A stretch of 64,000 bases of DNA from Streptomyces sp. LUP47B (lineage in GTDB: Bacteria; Actinomycetota; Actinomycetes; Streptomycetales; Streptomycetaceae): assembly GCF_001746295.1 (NCBI RefSeq), contig NZ_MJAH01000009.1, positions 262,566 through 326,565 of the forward strand. The letters are read 5' to 3'. Under the pieces are notes generated by a model. It had not been told where the DNA came from. It made no database searches and saw only the letters and a list, made by a program, of their open reading frames with translations. Shown in pieces: positions 49,946 through 57,961 of the stretch. The translations under genes were made by a program, and so were the position numbers. Every line of letters starts with the position of its first letter. Positions within the stretch are counted from its first letter, which is position 1.

Positions 49946-51023
49946 CGAACCTCTGGTCCTGGGCATCGAGACCTCCTGTGACGAGACCGGCGTCGGCATC
50001 GTCCGGGGAACCACCCTGCTGGCCGACGCCATCGCGTCCAGCGTCGACGAGCACGCCCGGTTCGGCGGTGTGGTGCCGGAGGTGGCCAGCAGGGCACACC
50101 TCGAGGCGATGGTGCCGACCATCGAGCGCGCCCTGAAGGAAGCCGGGGTGAGCGCGCGTGACCTGGACGGGATCGCCGTCACCGCCGGTCCCGGACTCGC
50201 CGGCGCGCTGCTCGTCGGGGTCTCCGCGGCGAAGGCGTACGCCTACGCCCTCGGCAAGCCCCTCTACGGCGTCAACCACCTCGCCTCCCACATCTGCGTG
50301 GACCAGCTGGAGCACGGTGCGCTGCCCGAGCCGACGATGGCGCTGCTCGTCTCCGGCGGGCACTCCTCGCTGCTGCTGTCGAGCGACATCACCTCCGACG
50401 TACGGCCGATGGGCGCGACCATCGACGACGCGGCCGGCGAGGCCTTCGACAAGATCGCCCGGGTGCTGAACCTGGGCTTCCCCGGCGGCCCGGTCATCGA
50501 CCGGTACGCGCGCGAGGGCGACCCGTCGGCGATCGCGTTCCCGCGCGGTCTGACCGGGCCGCGCGACCCGGCGTACGACTTCTCCTTCTCCGGCCTCAAG
50601 ACGGCGGTCGCCCGCTGGATCGAGGCGAAGCGGGCCGCGGGCGAGGAGGTGCCGGTGCGTGACGTGGCGGCCTCCTTCCAGGAGGCGGTGGTGGACGTGC
50701 TGACCCGCAAGGCCGTGCGGGCCTGCAAGGACCAGGGCGTCGACCACCTGATGATCGGCGGCGGTGTGGCCGCCAACTCCCGGCTGCGGGTCCTCGCCCA
50801 GGAGCGCTGCGAGGCCGCCGGGATCCGGCTGCGGGTACCGCGGCCCAAGCTGTGCACGGACAACGGCGCGATGGTCGCCGCGCTCGGCGCCGAGATGGTC
50901 GCCCGTAACCGCCCCGCCTCCAGCTGGGACCTCTCCGCCGACTCCTCCCTCCCGGTGACCGACCCCCATGTGCCGGGTCACGACCATGTGCACGAGGTCA
51001 GCAAGGAGAACCTCTACTCGTGA
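49938..51023 (+). CDS. tsaD: tRNA threonylcarbamoyladenosine transferase TsaD
   Basis: 361 residues. ASKHA/peptidase-M22-like domain: VLGIETSCDETGVGIV at the start, SRAHLEAMVPTIERAL, metal ligands His114 and His118 in GVNHLASHI, LLVSGGHSSL and a C-terminal CTDNGAMVAALG that supplies the metal-binding Asp. It transfers the threonylcarbamoyl group to A37 of ANN-decoding tRNAs. The ATG lies within the rimI end. Its stop overlaps the next small gene (GTGA). Confidence 0.97.
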   Translation: MADEPLVLGIETSCDETGVGIVRGTTLLADAIASSVDEHARFGGVVPEVASRAHLEAMVPTIERALKEAGVSARDLDGIAVTAGPGLAGALLVGVSAAKAYAYALGKPLYGVNHLASHICVDQLEHGALPEPTMALLVSGGHSSLLLSSDITSDVRPMGATIDDAAGEAFDKIARVLNLGFPGGPVIDRYAREGDPSAIAFPRGLTGPRDPAYDFSFSGLKTAVARWIEAKRAAGEEVPVRDVAASFQEAVVDVLTRKAVRACKDQGVDHLMIGGGVAANSRLRVLAQERCEAAGIRLRVPRPKLCTDNGAMVAALGAEMVARNRPASSWDLSADSSLPVTDPHVPGHDHVHEVSKENLYS

Positions 51024-51277
51024 CGGTCACGCTGATGTGGGAGGCCCGGGCGGCCGAGGGCCGGGGCGAGGATCTGCTCGCCTGGGCCCGCCGACAGGAG
51101 CTTCCCCTACGGCCGTTGCGGCGCGAGACCTTCCGGGCACCGCAGGACCGCGTCCTGGTCGTCACGTGGTGGGAGGCGGCCTACGACGCCCAGCTCCCCG
51201 AACTCCCCGAGCCCGACGGCGGGTTGGTGACCCGGCCGGTGCACCGGTGGCGGTTCGAGTCGTTGGGCGCGGACTGA
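51020..51277 (+). CDS. Small protein coupled to tsaD, source of a duplicated 3' end
   Basis: 85 residues from a GTG overlapping the tsaD stop. The sequence (MTVTLMWEARAAEGRGEDLL start, RVLVVTWWEAAYDAQLPELP, then RPVHRWRFESLGAD) looks like a small alpha/beta barrel-type protein of the antibiotic-monooxygenase or DUF kind; no family is certain. The DNA for its last 30 or so residues is repeated downstream four more times, each copy ending in a near-identical RWRFESLG(V/A)D-stop for the first three. Confidence 0.75.
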   Translation: MTVTLMWEARAAEGRGEDLLAWARRQELPLRPLRRETFRAPQDRVLVVTWWEAAYDAQLPELPEPDGGLVTRPVHRWRFESLGAD

Positions 51278-51895
51278 GCTCGGTTCGTCCGGCAACGCGG
51301 CCGACGGTCCGGGTCCCACTGCGGTGAGCGGTCCATGACGTCCGGTTCCCCGAACTCCCCGACATCGACGACGGGTTGGTGACCCGGCCGGTGCACCGGT
51401 GGCGGTTCGAGTCGTTGGGCGTGGACTGAGCTCAGTCCATCTTGCAACGCAGTCGACGGTCGGGGCCCCACTGCGGTGACGCGGCCCACGACGCCCAGCT
51501 CACCGAACTCCCGGACATCGAGGGCGGTTTGGTCGCCCGGCCGGTGCACCGGTGGCGGTTCGAGTCGTTGGGCGTGGACTGAGCTCAGTCCATCTTGCAA
51601 CGCAGTCGACGGTCCGGGCCCCACTGCGGTGACGCGGTCCATGACGCCCAGCTCACCGAACTCTCCGAGCCCGGGAACGGGTTGGTCGGAGGCGCTCCGT
51701 CGGCGACACCTCCGTCTCGCGGCGCGCAGCCGACGGGCCGGGCCCAATGCAGCCATGACGCGGCCTACGACGCCCGGCTTCCCGAACTCCCTGAGGCCGA
51801 CGGCGGTTCGAGTCGCTGGGCGTGGGCCGAGTTACTCCGTCTGCGACACCTCCGTCTCGCAGCGCAGGCGGCGGTTCGGGCCCAACTCCCGTAGC
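51181..51895. repeat. Five-copy ~153-bp tandem array joining two convergent gene ends
   Basis: Using GACG of the recurring ACGACGCCCAGCTC block as anchor, copies begin near 51185, 51337, 51490, 51643 and 51769 (spacings 152, 153, 153 and 126). Each unit joins the 3' end of the 85-residue gene (plus strand) to a segment like the 3' end of the GH3 gene (minus strand; CACCTCCGTCTCGCAGCGCA in the last copy). The first copy serves the small gene and the last serves the GH3 gene. The internal copies are diverged. Long spurious reading frames cross the array on both strands. Confidence 0.9.
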
Positions 51896-54144
51896 GGGCC
51901 CGTGAGGCGCAGCGGCGCCGAGTGGCGGACCTCCGCGCTCGACGCCGCCAGCCGCAGTTCCAGGTCGCCCGGTTCGACGACGCGGCGGCCCGTGCGGTCG
52001 GTGAACGCCGACAGTTCGGCGTGGAAGCGGAAGGTCACGCGACGGGACTCGCCCGGCTCCAGCTCCAGCCGCCGATAGCCGATCAGGCGGACGTCCGGGC
52101 GGGTCACCGAGGCGACCGGGTCGTGCAGATACAGCTGGACGACCTCGGCGCCCGCTCGGTCCCCCGCGTTGCGCACGGTCAACGACACGTCGTGGGTGCC
52201 GTCCGTGCCGATCTCCTCCCGTGCCCCGCCGCCCGTGAAGTCCTCCCACACGAACTCCGTGTAGGAGCGCCCGTGTCCGAAGGCGTACAGCGGGGTCGGG
52301 TCCAGGTTGCTGACCTCGCCCGCGAGGCCGAGCGGCGGCTGGAGGTAGGTCCACGGCTGGCCGCCGGGCACTTGCGGGACGCTCACCGGGAGGCGGCCCG
52401 AGGGGTTGACCCGGCCCGACAGCACTCCGGCGACGGCCGGGCCGCCCTCCTCGCCGGGGAAGAACGCCTGGACGACCGCGCCGAGCCGGCCCTGCCAGCG
52501 GCCGAGCGCGTAGGGGCGGCCGGTCAGCAGGACCAGCACGACCGGGACACCGGTCGCGACCAGCGAGTCCAGCAACTCTCCCTGGACCCCCGGCAGGCGC
52601 AGGTCCGTCACGTCGCAGCCCTCGCCCGAGGTGCCCCGGCCGAAGAGGCCCGCCCGGTCGCCGAGCACCGCTACGCAGACGTCCGCCTCCGCCGTCCGGG
52701 CCACCGCCTCCTCGAAACCCCCGGTGTCCGGCTCGTCGACCCCGCAGCCCTCGGTGAATGTCACCTTGGCGTCGGGGAGTTCGGAGCGCAGCGCCTCCAG
52801 GACCGTGGGGATCCCGATGCCCATCGGGACGTCGGGGTGGTGGGTGAGGACGTGGGAGGGGAAGGAGTAGCAGCCCAGCATGGCGAGGGCGTCGGCGGCA
52901 CGGGGGCCGACGACCGCGATCCGGGTGTCGGGCGCCAGCGGGAGCAGGCCGTCCGGGTTGTCCAGGAGCACCACCGACTCCTCGGCGAGGCGGCGGGCCA
53001 GGGTGCGGTTCGCCGTCGAGTCCAGGTCGATCCGCTCGGCGGGTTCCGGGTTCCAGTCCTCGTCCAGGAGGCCCAGCTCGCACTTCTGGAGCAGGACCCG
53101 GCGGGCCGCCCGGTCGATCAGCGACTCGGGGACCTCGCCCGCGAGGACGGCCTCGATCAGCGGGGTGCCGTAGCACTTGAGGGTGGGCAGTTCGACGTCG
53201 AGGCCCGCCGCGAGGGCCGCGTGGGCCGCCCCCGCCTCGGTGCCGGCGATCCGGTGCTGGGTCTGGAGGAAGCCGACGCCGAAGTAGTCGGCGACCACCG
53301 TGCCGGTGAACCCCCACTCCTCGCGCAGGAGTTCGGTCAGCAGTCCGGGATCGGCGGAGGCCGGGACGCCGTCCGTGTCGGTGTACGCGGCCATCACCGA
53401 GCGGGCCCCGCCCTCGCGCAGGGCGAACTCGAAGGGCGGCAGGGTGATGTCGGCGAACTCCCGCACGCCCGCGCGCACGGGCGCGAGGTTGCGGGCGCCG
53501 GCCGAGGAGGCGTACCCCGCGAAGTGCTTGAGCGTGGCGACGATCCCCGCCGACTCCAGACCCCGCACGTACGCGGCGCCGATCGTGCCCACCAGGTACG
53601 GGTCCTCGCCGATCGTCTCCTCGACCCGTCCCCAGCGCGGGTCGCGGACGACGTCCAGAACGGGGGCCAGACCCTGGTGGACACCGACCGCGCGCAGGTC
53701 GCGGCCGATGGCACCGGCCATCTCCTCGACCAGATCGGCGTCCCAGCTCGCGCCCCAGGCGAGCGGGACCGGATAGGCGGTGGCCCGCCAGGTGGTGAAG
53801 CCGGCCAGGCACTCCTCGTGGGCCAGCGCCGGGATGCCGAAACGGCCCGCCTCGGCGATACGGCGCTGGGCGCGGGCCAGTGCCTGCGCGCCCAGCGCCG
53901 GGTCCACGGGGGCGGTGCCGAAGGGGCGGGTGAGCTGGCCCAGGCCCCGGGTGATCAGCTCGTCCCAGTCGTAGTCGGCGGTCATCTCGCGCTGGAGCGG
54001 GGCGACTCCGTCCCCGTCCGTGCTGGCGCCCACCCACACGCCGTAGAGCTGGGCGGTCTTCTCCTGAAGGGTCATCCGGGAGAGGAGGTCGTCGACGCGG
54101 GCGGAGGCGGTCAGGGCGGGGTCACGCCAGGGCGCGGTGGTCAT
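51832..54144 (-). CDS. GH3 beta-xylosidase/beta-glucosidase
   Basis: 770 residues from the ATG at 54144, after an AGGAG site. The N-terminal (beta/alpha)8 domain has the nucleophile Asp286 in GTVVADYFGV and the KHFAGY substrate loop; a GH3 C-terminal alpha/beta sandwich and a fibronectin-like domain (ELEPGESRRVTFRF) follow. No signal peptide is seen, so it acts in the cytosol on imported oligosaccharides. Length and neighbours (LacI regulator, xylanase) favour a BxlA-like beta-xylosidase, but beta-glucosidase cannot be excluded. The C-terminal coding DNA is part of the tandem array. Confidence 0.88.
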   Translation of the reverse strand: MTTAPWRDPALTASARVDDLLSRMTLQEKTAQLYGVWVGASTDGDGVAPLQREMTADYDWDELITRGLGQLTRPFGTAPVDPALGAQALARAQRRIAEAGRFGIPALAHEECLAGFTTWRATAYPVPLAWGASWDADLVEEMAGAIGRDLRAVGVHQGLAPVLDVVRDPRWGRVEETIGEDPYLVGTIGAAYVRGLESAGIVATLKHFAGYASSAGARNLAPVRAGVREFADITLPPFEFALREGGARSVMAAYTDTDGVPASADPGLLTELLREEWGFTGTVVADYFGVGFLQTQHRIAGTEAGAAHAALAAGLDVELPTLKCYGTPLIEAVLAGEVPESLIDRAARRVLLQKCELGLLDEDWNPEPAERIDLDSTANRTLARRLAEESVVLLDNPDGLLPLAPDTRIAVVGPRAADALAMLGCYSFPSHVLTHHPDVPMGIGIPTVLEALRSELPDAKVTFTEGCGVDEPDTGGFEEAVARTAEADVCVAVLGDRAGLFGRGTSGEGCDVTDLRLPGVQGELLDSLVATGVPVVLVLLTGRPYALGRWQGRLGAVVQAFFPGEEGGPAVAGVLSGRVNPSGRLPVSVPQVPGGQPWTYLQPPLGLAGEVSNLDPTPLYAFGHGRSYTEFVWEDFTGGGAREEIGTDGTHDVSLTVRNAGDRAGAEVVQLYLHDPVASVTRPDVRLIGYRRLELEPGESRRVTFRFHAELSAFTDRTGRRVVEPGDLELRLAASSAEVRHSAPLRLTGPLRELGPNRRLRCETEVSQTE

Positions 54145-54182
54145 GTAACTCCTGTCGGGCTCGACTGTCGGGCCGACCTTCA

Positions 54183-54215
54183 CGAATGTTTCGAAGTGTA
54201 ATCCGAATGTTTTGG
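54183..54215. promoter_or_regulatory. Two operator-like CGAA-N3-TTCG sites between the GH3 gene and lacI
   Basis: CGAATGTTTCG at 54183-54193 is a dyad (CGAA...TTCG) of the type bound by XlnR/BxlR LacI-family repressors of Streptomyces. CCGAATGTTTTGG at 54203-54215 is a weaker second site. They lie in the divergent GH3-lacI promoter region and resemble the perfect site before the xylanase at 55403. Binding by the adjacent LacI protein is inferred. Confidence 0.6.
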
Positions 54216-54273
54216 GAACCTAGGGCCGCCGCGAGGGTTCGTCAAGAGGTCGCGCAGGGATACGATCGCCGCC

Positions 54274-55344
54274 ATGACACCCCCGGAGCCCGCAGAAACC
54301 CGGACGACTTCCCCGACATCCCCGACGGCGGGACGGTCGCCGCAGACCGCCACGCTCGCCGAGATCGCACGGGAGGCCGGCGTTTCGGCGCCGACAGTTT
54401 CGAAGGTCCTCAACGGACGGGCCGACGTCGCTCCCGCGACCCGTGCCCGCGTCGAAGGCCTCCTGCGCGCGCACGGCTACCGGCGCCGGCGCGCCGAGGC
54501 GAGCCGTTCGCCCCTGATCGACCTGGTCTTCCACGAACTGGAGAGCGCGTGGGCGATGGAGGTCATCCGGGGCGTGGAGAACGTGGCCCGGGACGCCGGG
54601 CTCAGCGTCGTGCTGAGCGAGAGCGCGGGGCGGCTCACCCCCGGGCGCACCTGGGCCGACCAGGTGGCCGCCCGCCGCCCCTACGGCGTGATCCTCGTGC
54701 TCTCCGGGCTCGACGAGTCCCAGCGCGCGCTGCTGAACAGCAGGTCGATCCCGTTCGTGGTGATGGACCCGGCGGGCGATCCGGGCGCAGACGTGCCCTC
54801 CATCGGCGCGACCAACTGGCAGGGCGGGCTCGCCGCGACCCGGCACCTCGTCGAACTCGGGCACCGCAGGATCGGGGCGATCACCGGCCCCTCCCGCATG
54901 ATGTGCAGCCGCGCCCGCATCGACGGCTACCGGGCCGCCCTGGAGACCGCGGGGCTGCCCGTCGACCCCGGGCTGATCATGGCCGGCGACTTCCACCACG
55001 AGACCGGCTACCGCCAGGGCCTGGCACTCCTGCGCCGCCCCGACCGGCCCACCGCGGTCTTCGCCGGCAACGACCTCCAGGCGCTCGGTCTGTACGAGGC
55101 GGCCCGCGAGCTGGGCCTGCGCATCCCGGAGGATCTGAGCGTGGTCGGGTTCGACGACCTTCCGGTGGCGCCCTGGGTTGGGCCGCCGCTGACGACCGTA
55201 CGGCAGCCGCTGACCGAGATGGCCGAGGCCGCGGCGAAGCTGGTGCTGGACCTGGGGCGGGACGGCGGCAGCCCGGCGGCGACCCGGGTGGAGCTGGCGA
55301 CGAGCCTGGTGGTGCGCAGCAGTACCGCTGAGGCCGAGGGGTGA
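54274..55344 (+). CDS. LacI-family transcriptional regulator (XlnR/BxlR-like)
   Basis: 356 residues. The LacI helix-turn-helix lies at about 26-72 (TLAEIAREAGVSAPTVSKVL, then NGRADVAPATRARV) and the periplasmic-binding-type sugar domain at about 85-345 (GYRAALETAGLP, VFAGNDLQALGLYEAARELG, SVVGFDDLP). Divergent from the GH3 gene and upstream of the GH10 xylanase, it probably represses xylan genes until xylo-oligosaccharides bind. A TACGAT box 8 bases before the ATG could make the mRNA leaderless. Confidence 0.9.
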   Translation: MTPPEPAETRTTSPTSPTAGRSPQTATLAEIAREAGVSAPTVSKVLNGRADVAPATRARVEGLLRAHGYRRRRAEASRSPLIDLVFHELESAWAMEVIRGVENVARDAGLSVVLSESAGRLTPGRTWADQVAARRPYGVILVLSGLDESQRALLNSRSIPFVVMDPAGDPGADVPSIGATNWQGGLAATRHLVELGHRRIGAITGPSRMMCSRARIDGYRAALETAGLPVDPGLIMAGDFHHETGYRQGLALLRRPDRPTAVFAGNDLQALGLYEAARELGLRIPEDLSVVGFDDLPVAPWVGPPLTTVRQPLTEMAEAAAKLVLDLGRDGGSPAATRVELATSLVVRSSTAEAEG

Positions 55345-55402
55345 GCTATTGACGGGTGGGGTGCCTGCGCCCACACTCCTCCGAAGCCAATCGGTTGCAC
55401 GA

Positions 55403-55415
55403 CCGAAACTTTCGG
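55403..55415. promoter_or_regulatory. XlnR-type operator before the GH10 xylanase
   Basis: CCGAAACTTTCGG is a perfect dyad with a central C, ending 11 bases before the xylanase ATG and overlapping its ribosome binding site. It matches the CGAA-N-TTCG type operators described for Streptomyces xylan regulators. Related sites lie between the GH3 gene and lacI. Confidence 0.75.
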
Positions 55416-55426
55416 AGGCACCCGCA

Positions 55427-56770
55427 ATGAGATCTCTGAGAACCGGCTTATCCCTTGTGTCCCTCCTGAGCGGCCTCGCGCTGCTCGCCCTGGCCCCCAC
55501 GGCGAGCGCCGCCGACGTCCCCCTGCGCGACCTCGCCGCCGCCAAGGGCAAGGTCATGGGCACGGCCGTCACCGGCTCCAAGCTCACCGGCACCTACGGC
55601 GACCTCGCCGGGACGCAGTTCAACTCGCTGACCCCCGGCAACGCCATGAAGTGGGGCTCGGTCGAGCCGACCCGGGGCAACTACAACTGGGCCGAGGCCG
55701 ACCAGATCGTGAACTTCGCCGAGGCCCACGGCCAGCAGGTGCGCGGCCACACCCTGCTCTGGCACAACCAGAACCCGGGCTGGCTGACGAACGGCACCTG
55801 GACCGGGGCCCAGCTCAGCCAGTTGATGAACGACCACATAGCCCTGGAGGTCGGCCGCTACAAGGGCCGCCTCAAGGCCTGGGACGTCGTCAACGAGCCC
55901 TTCAACGAGGACGGCACCTACCGCCAGACCCTCTGGTACGACGGCCTCGGCACCGGCTACATCGCCCAGGCCCTCACCGCGGCCCGCGCCGCCGACCCGG
56001 CCGCCAGGCTGTACATCAACGACTACAACGTCGAGGGTGTCAACGCGAAGTCCACGGCCCTGTACAACCTGGTCAAGTCACTGAAGGAGCAGGGCGTCCC
56101 GATCGACGGGGTCGGGCTCCAGGCCCATCTGATCGTCGGCCAGGTGCCCTCCACCCTCCAGCAGAACATCCAGCGCTTCGCCGACCTCGGAGTCGACGTG
56201 ACGATCACCGAGCTCGACATCCGGATGACCCTGCCCTCCGACAGCACGAAGCTCACGCAGCAGGCCGCCGACTACAGGGCCGTCATGAACGCGTGCGTGG
56301 CGGTCGCCCGCTGCGCCGGCGTCACCGTCTGGGGCTTCACCGACTCCGACTCCTGGATCCCGAGCACCTTCCCGGGGGAGGGCGCGGCGACGCCGTACGA
56401 CGAGAACTACGCGCCGAAACCGGCGTACTACGCGATCGCGGAGGCGCTCGGCGGCACGACCACGCCGCCGCCGACCGGCGCGTGCAGCGCGGCCTACAGC
56501 GTGACCAGTCAGTGGGACACCGGCTTCACGGGACAGGTGAGGATCTCCTGCTCGGGTGCCGCGCTGTCGTCGTGGAAGGTCGCCTGGACGTACGGCGCCG
56601 GGCAGCGGATCACCCAGGCCTGGAACGCGACCTGCATCCAGTCGGGGACCGCGGTCAGTTGCTCGAACGCCGCCTACAACGGGACCGTGCCGGACGGCGG
56701 TTCGGTGACCTTCGGATTCAACGCCTCGTGGAGCGGCAGCAATCCGCCACCGGCAGTGACGCTGGAATGA
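55427..56770 (+). CDS. Secreted endo-1,4-beta-xylanase, GH10 with CBM2
   Basis: 447 residues from the ATG at 55427 (CGGAGG upstream). Signal peptide to about residue 29 (PTASA). The GH10 barrel (about 32-345) has acid/base Glu157 in WDVVNEPFN and nucleophile Glu262 in ITELDIRM. A GTTTPPPTG linker leads to a CBM2 domain (about 352-447, one cysteine pair at its ends, exposed Trp in SSWKVAWTYG) that binds cellulose or xylan. It is controlled through the palindrome at 55403. Confidence 0.95.
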   Translation: MRSLRTGLSLVSLLSGLALLALAPTASAADVPLRDLAAAKGKVMGTAVTGSKLTGTYGDLAGTQFNSLTPGNAMKWGSVEPTRGNYNWAEADQIVNFAEAHGQQVRGHTLLWHNQNPGWLTNGTWTGAQLSQLMNDHIALEVGRYKGRLKAWDVVNEPFNEDGTYRQTLWYDGLGTGYIAQALTAARAADPAARLYINDYNVEGVNAKSTALYNLVKSLKEQGVPIDGVGLQAHLIVGQVPSTLQQNIQRFADLGVDVTITELDIRMTLPSDSTKLTQQAADYRAVMNACVAVARCAGVTVWGFTDSDSWIPSTFPGEGAATPYDENYAPKPAYYAIAEALGGTTTPPPTGACSAAYSVTSQWDTGFTGQVRISCSGAALSSWKVAWTYGAGQRITQAWNATCIQSGTAVSCSNAAYNGTVPDGGSVTFGFNASWSGSNPPPAVTLE

Positions 56771-56843
56771 GAAGTCTGAGATTTTCCGAAGAAAGCCGCC
56801 CAGGAAGCCTTCCACGTAATAATTCGGACGTACGTTCCTCCCC

Positions 56844-57878
56844 GTGACGGGAGACGACGAGGACAGACGAGCAGGTCGGCGGCCGAGAGTACTGAAGGCC
56901 GTCGGCCTCGCGCTCGCGGGCACGCTGGTCCTGGGATGCGCGGCGGCGGGCTGGGCGTACTGGCACCTCAACAGCAACATCAAGAGCGTCGACATCGACA
57001 GCGCGCTCGGGGACGACCGTCCCGCGAAGGTGACGCCGACCCCTTCCGCCTCGCAGGAGGCACCGCTGCCCACGGAGGCGGTGAACATCCTGGTCCTGGG
57101 CTCCGACTCGCGCAGCGGCAAGGCGAACCAGGCGCTCGGGGGCGGCAGCAGCACCGGCGCCCGGTCCGACACCGCGATGGTCGTGCACATCGACGCGGGC
57201 CGCACCACGGCGACGGTCGTCAGCATCCCGCGCGACACCCTCGTCACCCGCCCGTCGTGCCCCCTCGCGAGCGGGGGCTCCACGTCGGCGGCGTACGGCG
57301 CGATGTTCAACAGCGCCTACTCGGTGGGTGGTCCGGTGTGCGCGGTCAAGACGGTCGAGTCGATCACGAACGTCCGCATGGATCACTACGTCGAGATCGA
57401 CTTCTCGGGCTTCGCGAAGCTGGTGGACGCGCTCGGCGGGGTCACGGTGACCACGGACGAGGACATCGACGACGACGACAGCCACCTCACCCTGAAGGCG
57501 GGCACCCACCACCTGAACGGCGCGCAGGCCCTCGCGTTCGCCCGCACCCGGCACGGCATAGGCGACGGCAGCGACCTGGGCCGCATAGGCCTCCAGCAGA
57601 AGCTGGTGAAGGCCCTGCTGGAGCAGATCTCCTCGACGAACCTGCTGACCAGCCCCACCAAGCTGTACTCCGTCGCCGACGCGATCACCGGCAGTCTCAC
57701 CACCGACACCGGCCTCGACTCCCTGACCGAGCTGATGAGCCTCGGCGAGAGCCTGAGGGGCCTGTCGAGCGACGAAGCGAAGACGGTGACCATGCCGGTC
57801 GTGACCGCGCCCTCGAACCCCAACCGCGTGGTGGCGAAGGAACCGGCGGCGAGTGAGCTGTGGGAGTCGCTGCGCTGA
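56844..57878 (+). CDS. LytR-CpsA-Psr (LCP) family wall-polymer ligase
   Basis: 344 residues from a GTG. One N-terminal membrane helix (about 18-40), then an extracellular LCP domain: NILVLGSDSRSG, RSDTAMVVHIDAGR, VSIPRDTLVT (the catalytic Arg-Asp), VDALGGVTV and AFARTRHGIGDGSDLGRIG. LCP enzymes attach undecaprenyl-linked glycopolymers to peptidoglycan. It might serve teichoic-type polymers or the polysaccharide made at 17.7-26.3 kb; there is no direct link. Confidence 0.94.
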   Translation: MTGDDEDRRAGRRPRVLKAVGLALAGTLVLGCAAAGWAYWHLNSNIKSVDIDSALGDDRPAKVTPTPSASQEAPLPTEAVNILVLGSDSRSGKANQALGGGSSTGARSDTAMVVHIDAGRTTATVVSIPRDTLVTRPSCPLASGGSTSAAYGAMFNSAYSVGGPVCAVKTVESITNVRMDHYVEIDFSGFAKLVDALGGVTVTTDEDIDDDDSHLTLKAGTHHLNGAQALAFARTRHGIGDGSDLGRIGLQQKLVKALLEQISSTNLLTSPTKLYSVADAITGSLTTDTGLDSLTELMSLGESLRGLSSDEAKTVTMPVVTAPSNPNRVVAKEPAASELWESLR

Positions 57879-57961
57879 AACACGGGACGACGGTTGCAAC
57901 CATCGGGCGTCCAGTGATGTCTGTTGCGGTGACCACATTGCAGTAACCAGGGGGATCACCG

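Noticed and set aside
51181..51756. Long minus-strand reading frame of about 191 codons with internally repeated peptide
   Set aside because: It lies entirely in the 153-bp tandem array, has no ribosome binding site, and its repetition simply reflects the DNA repeats.
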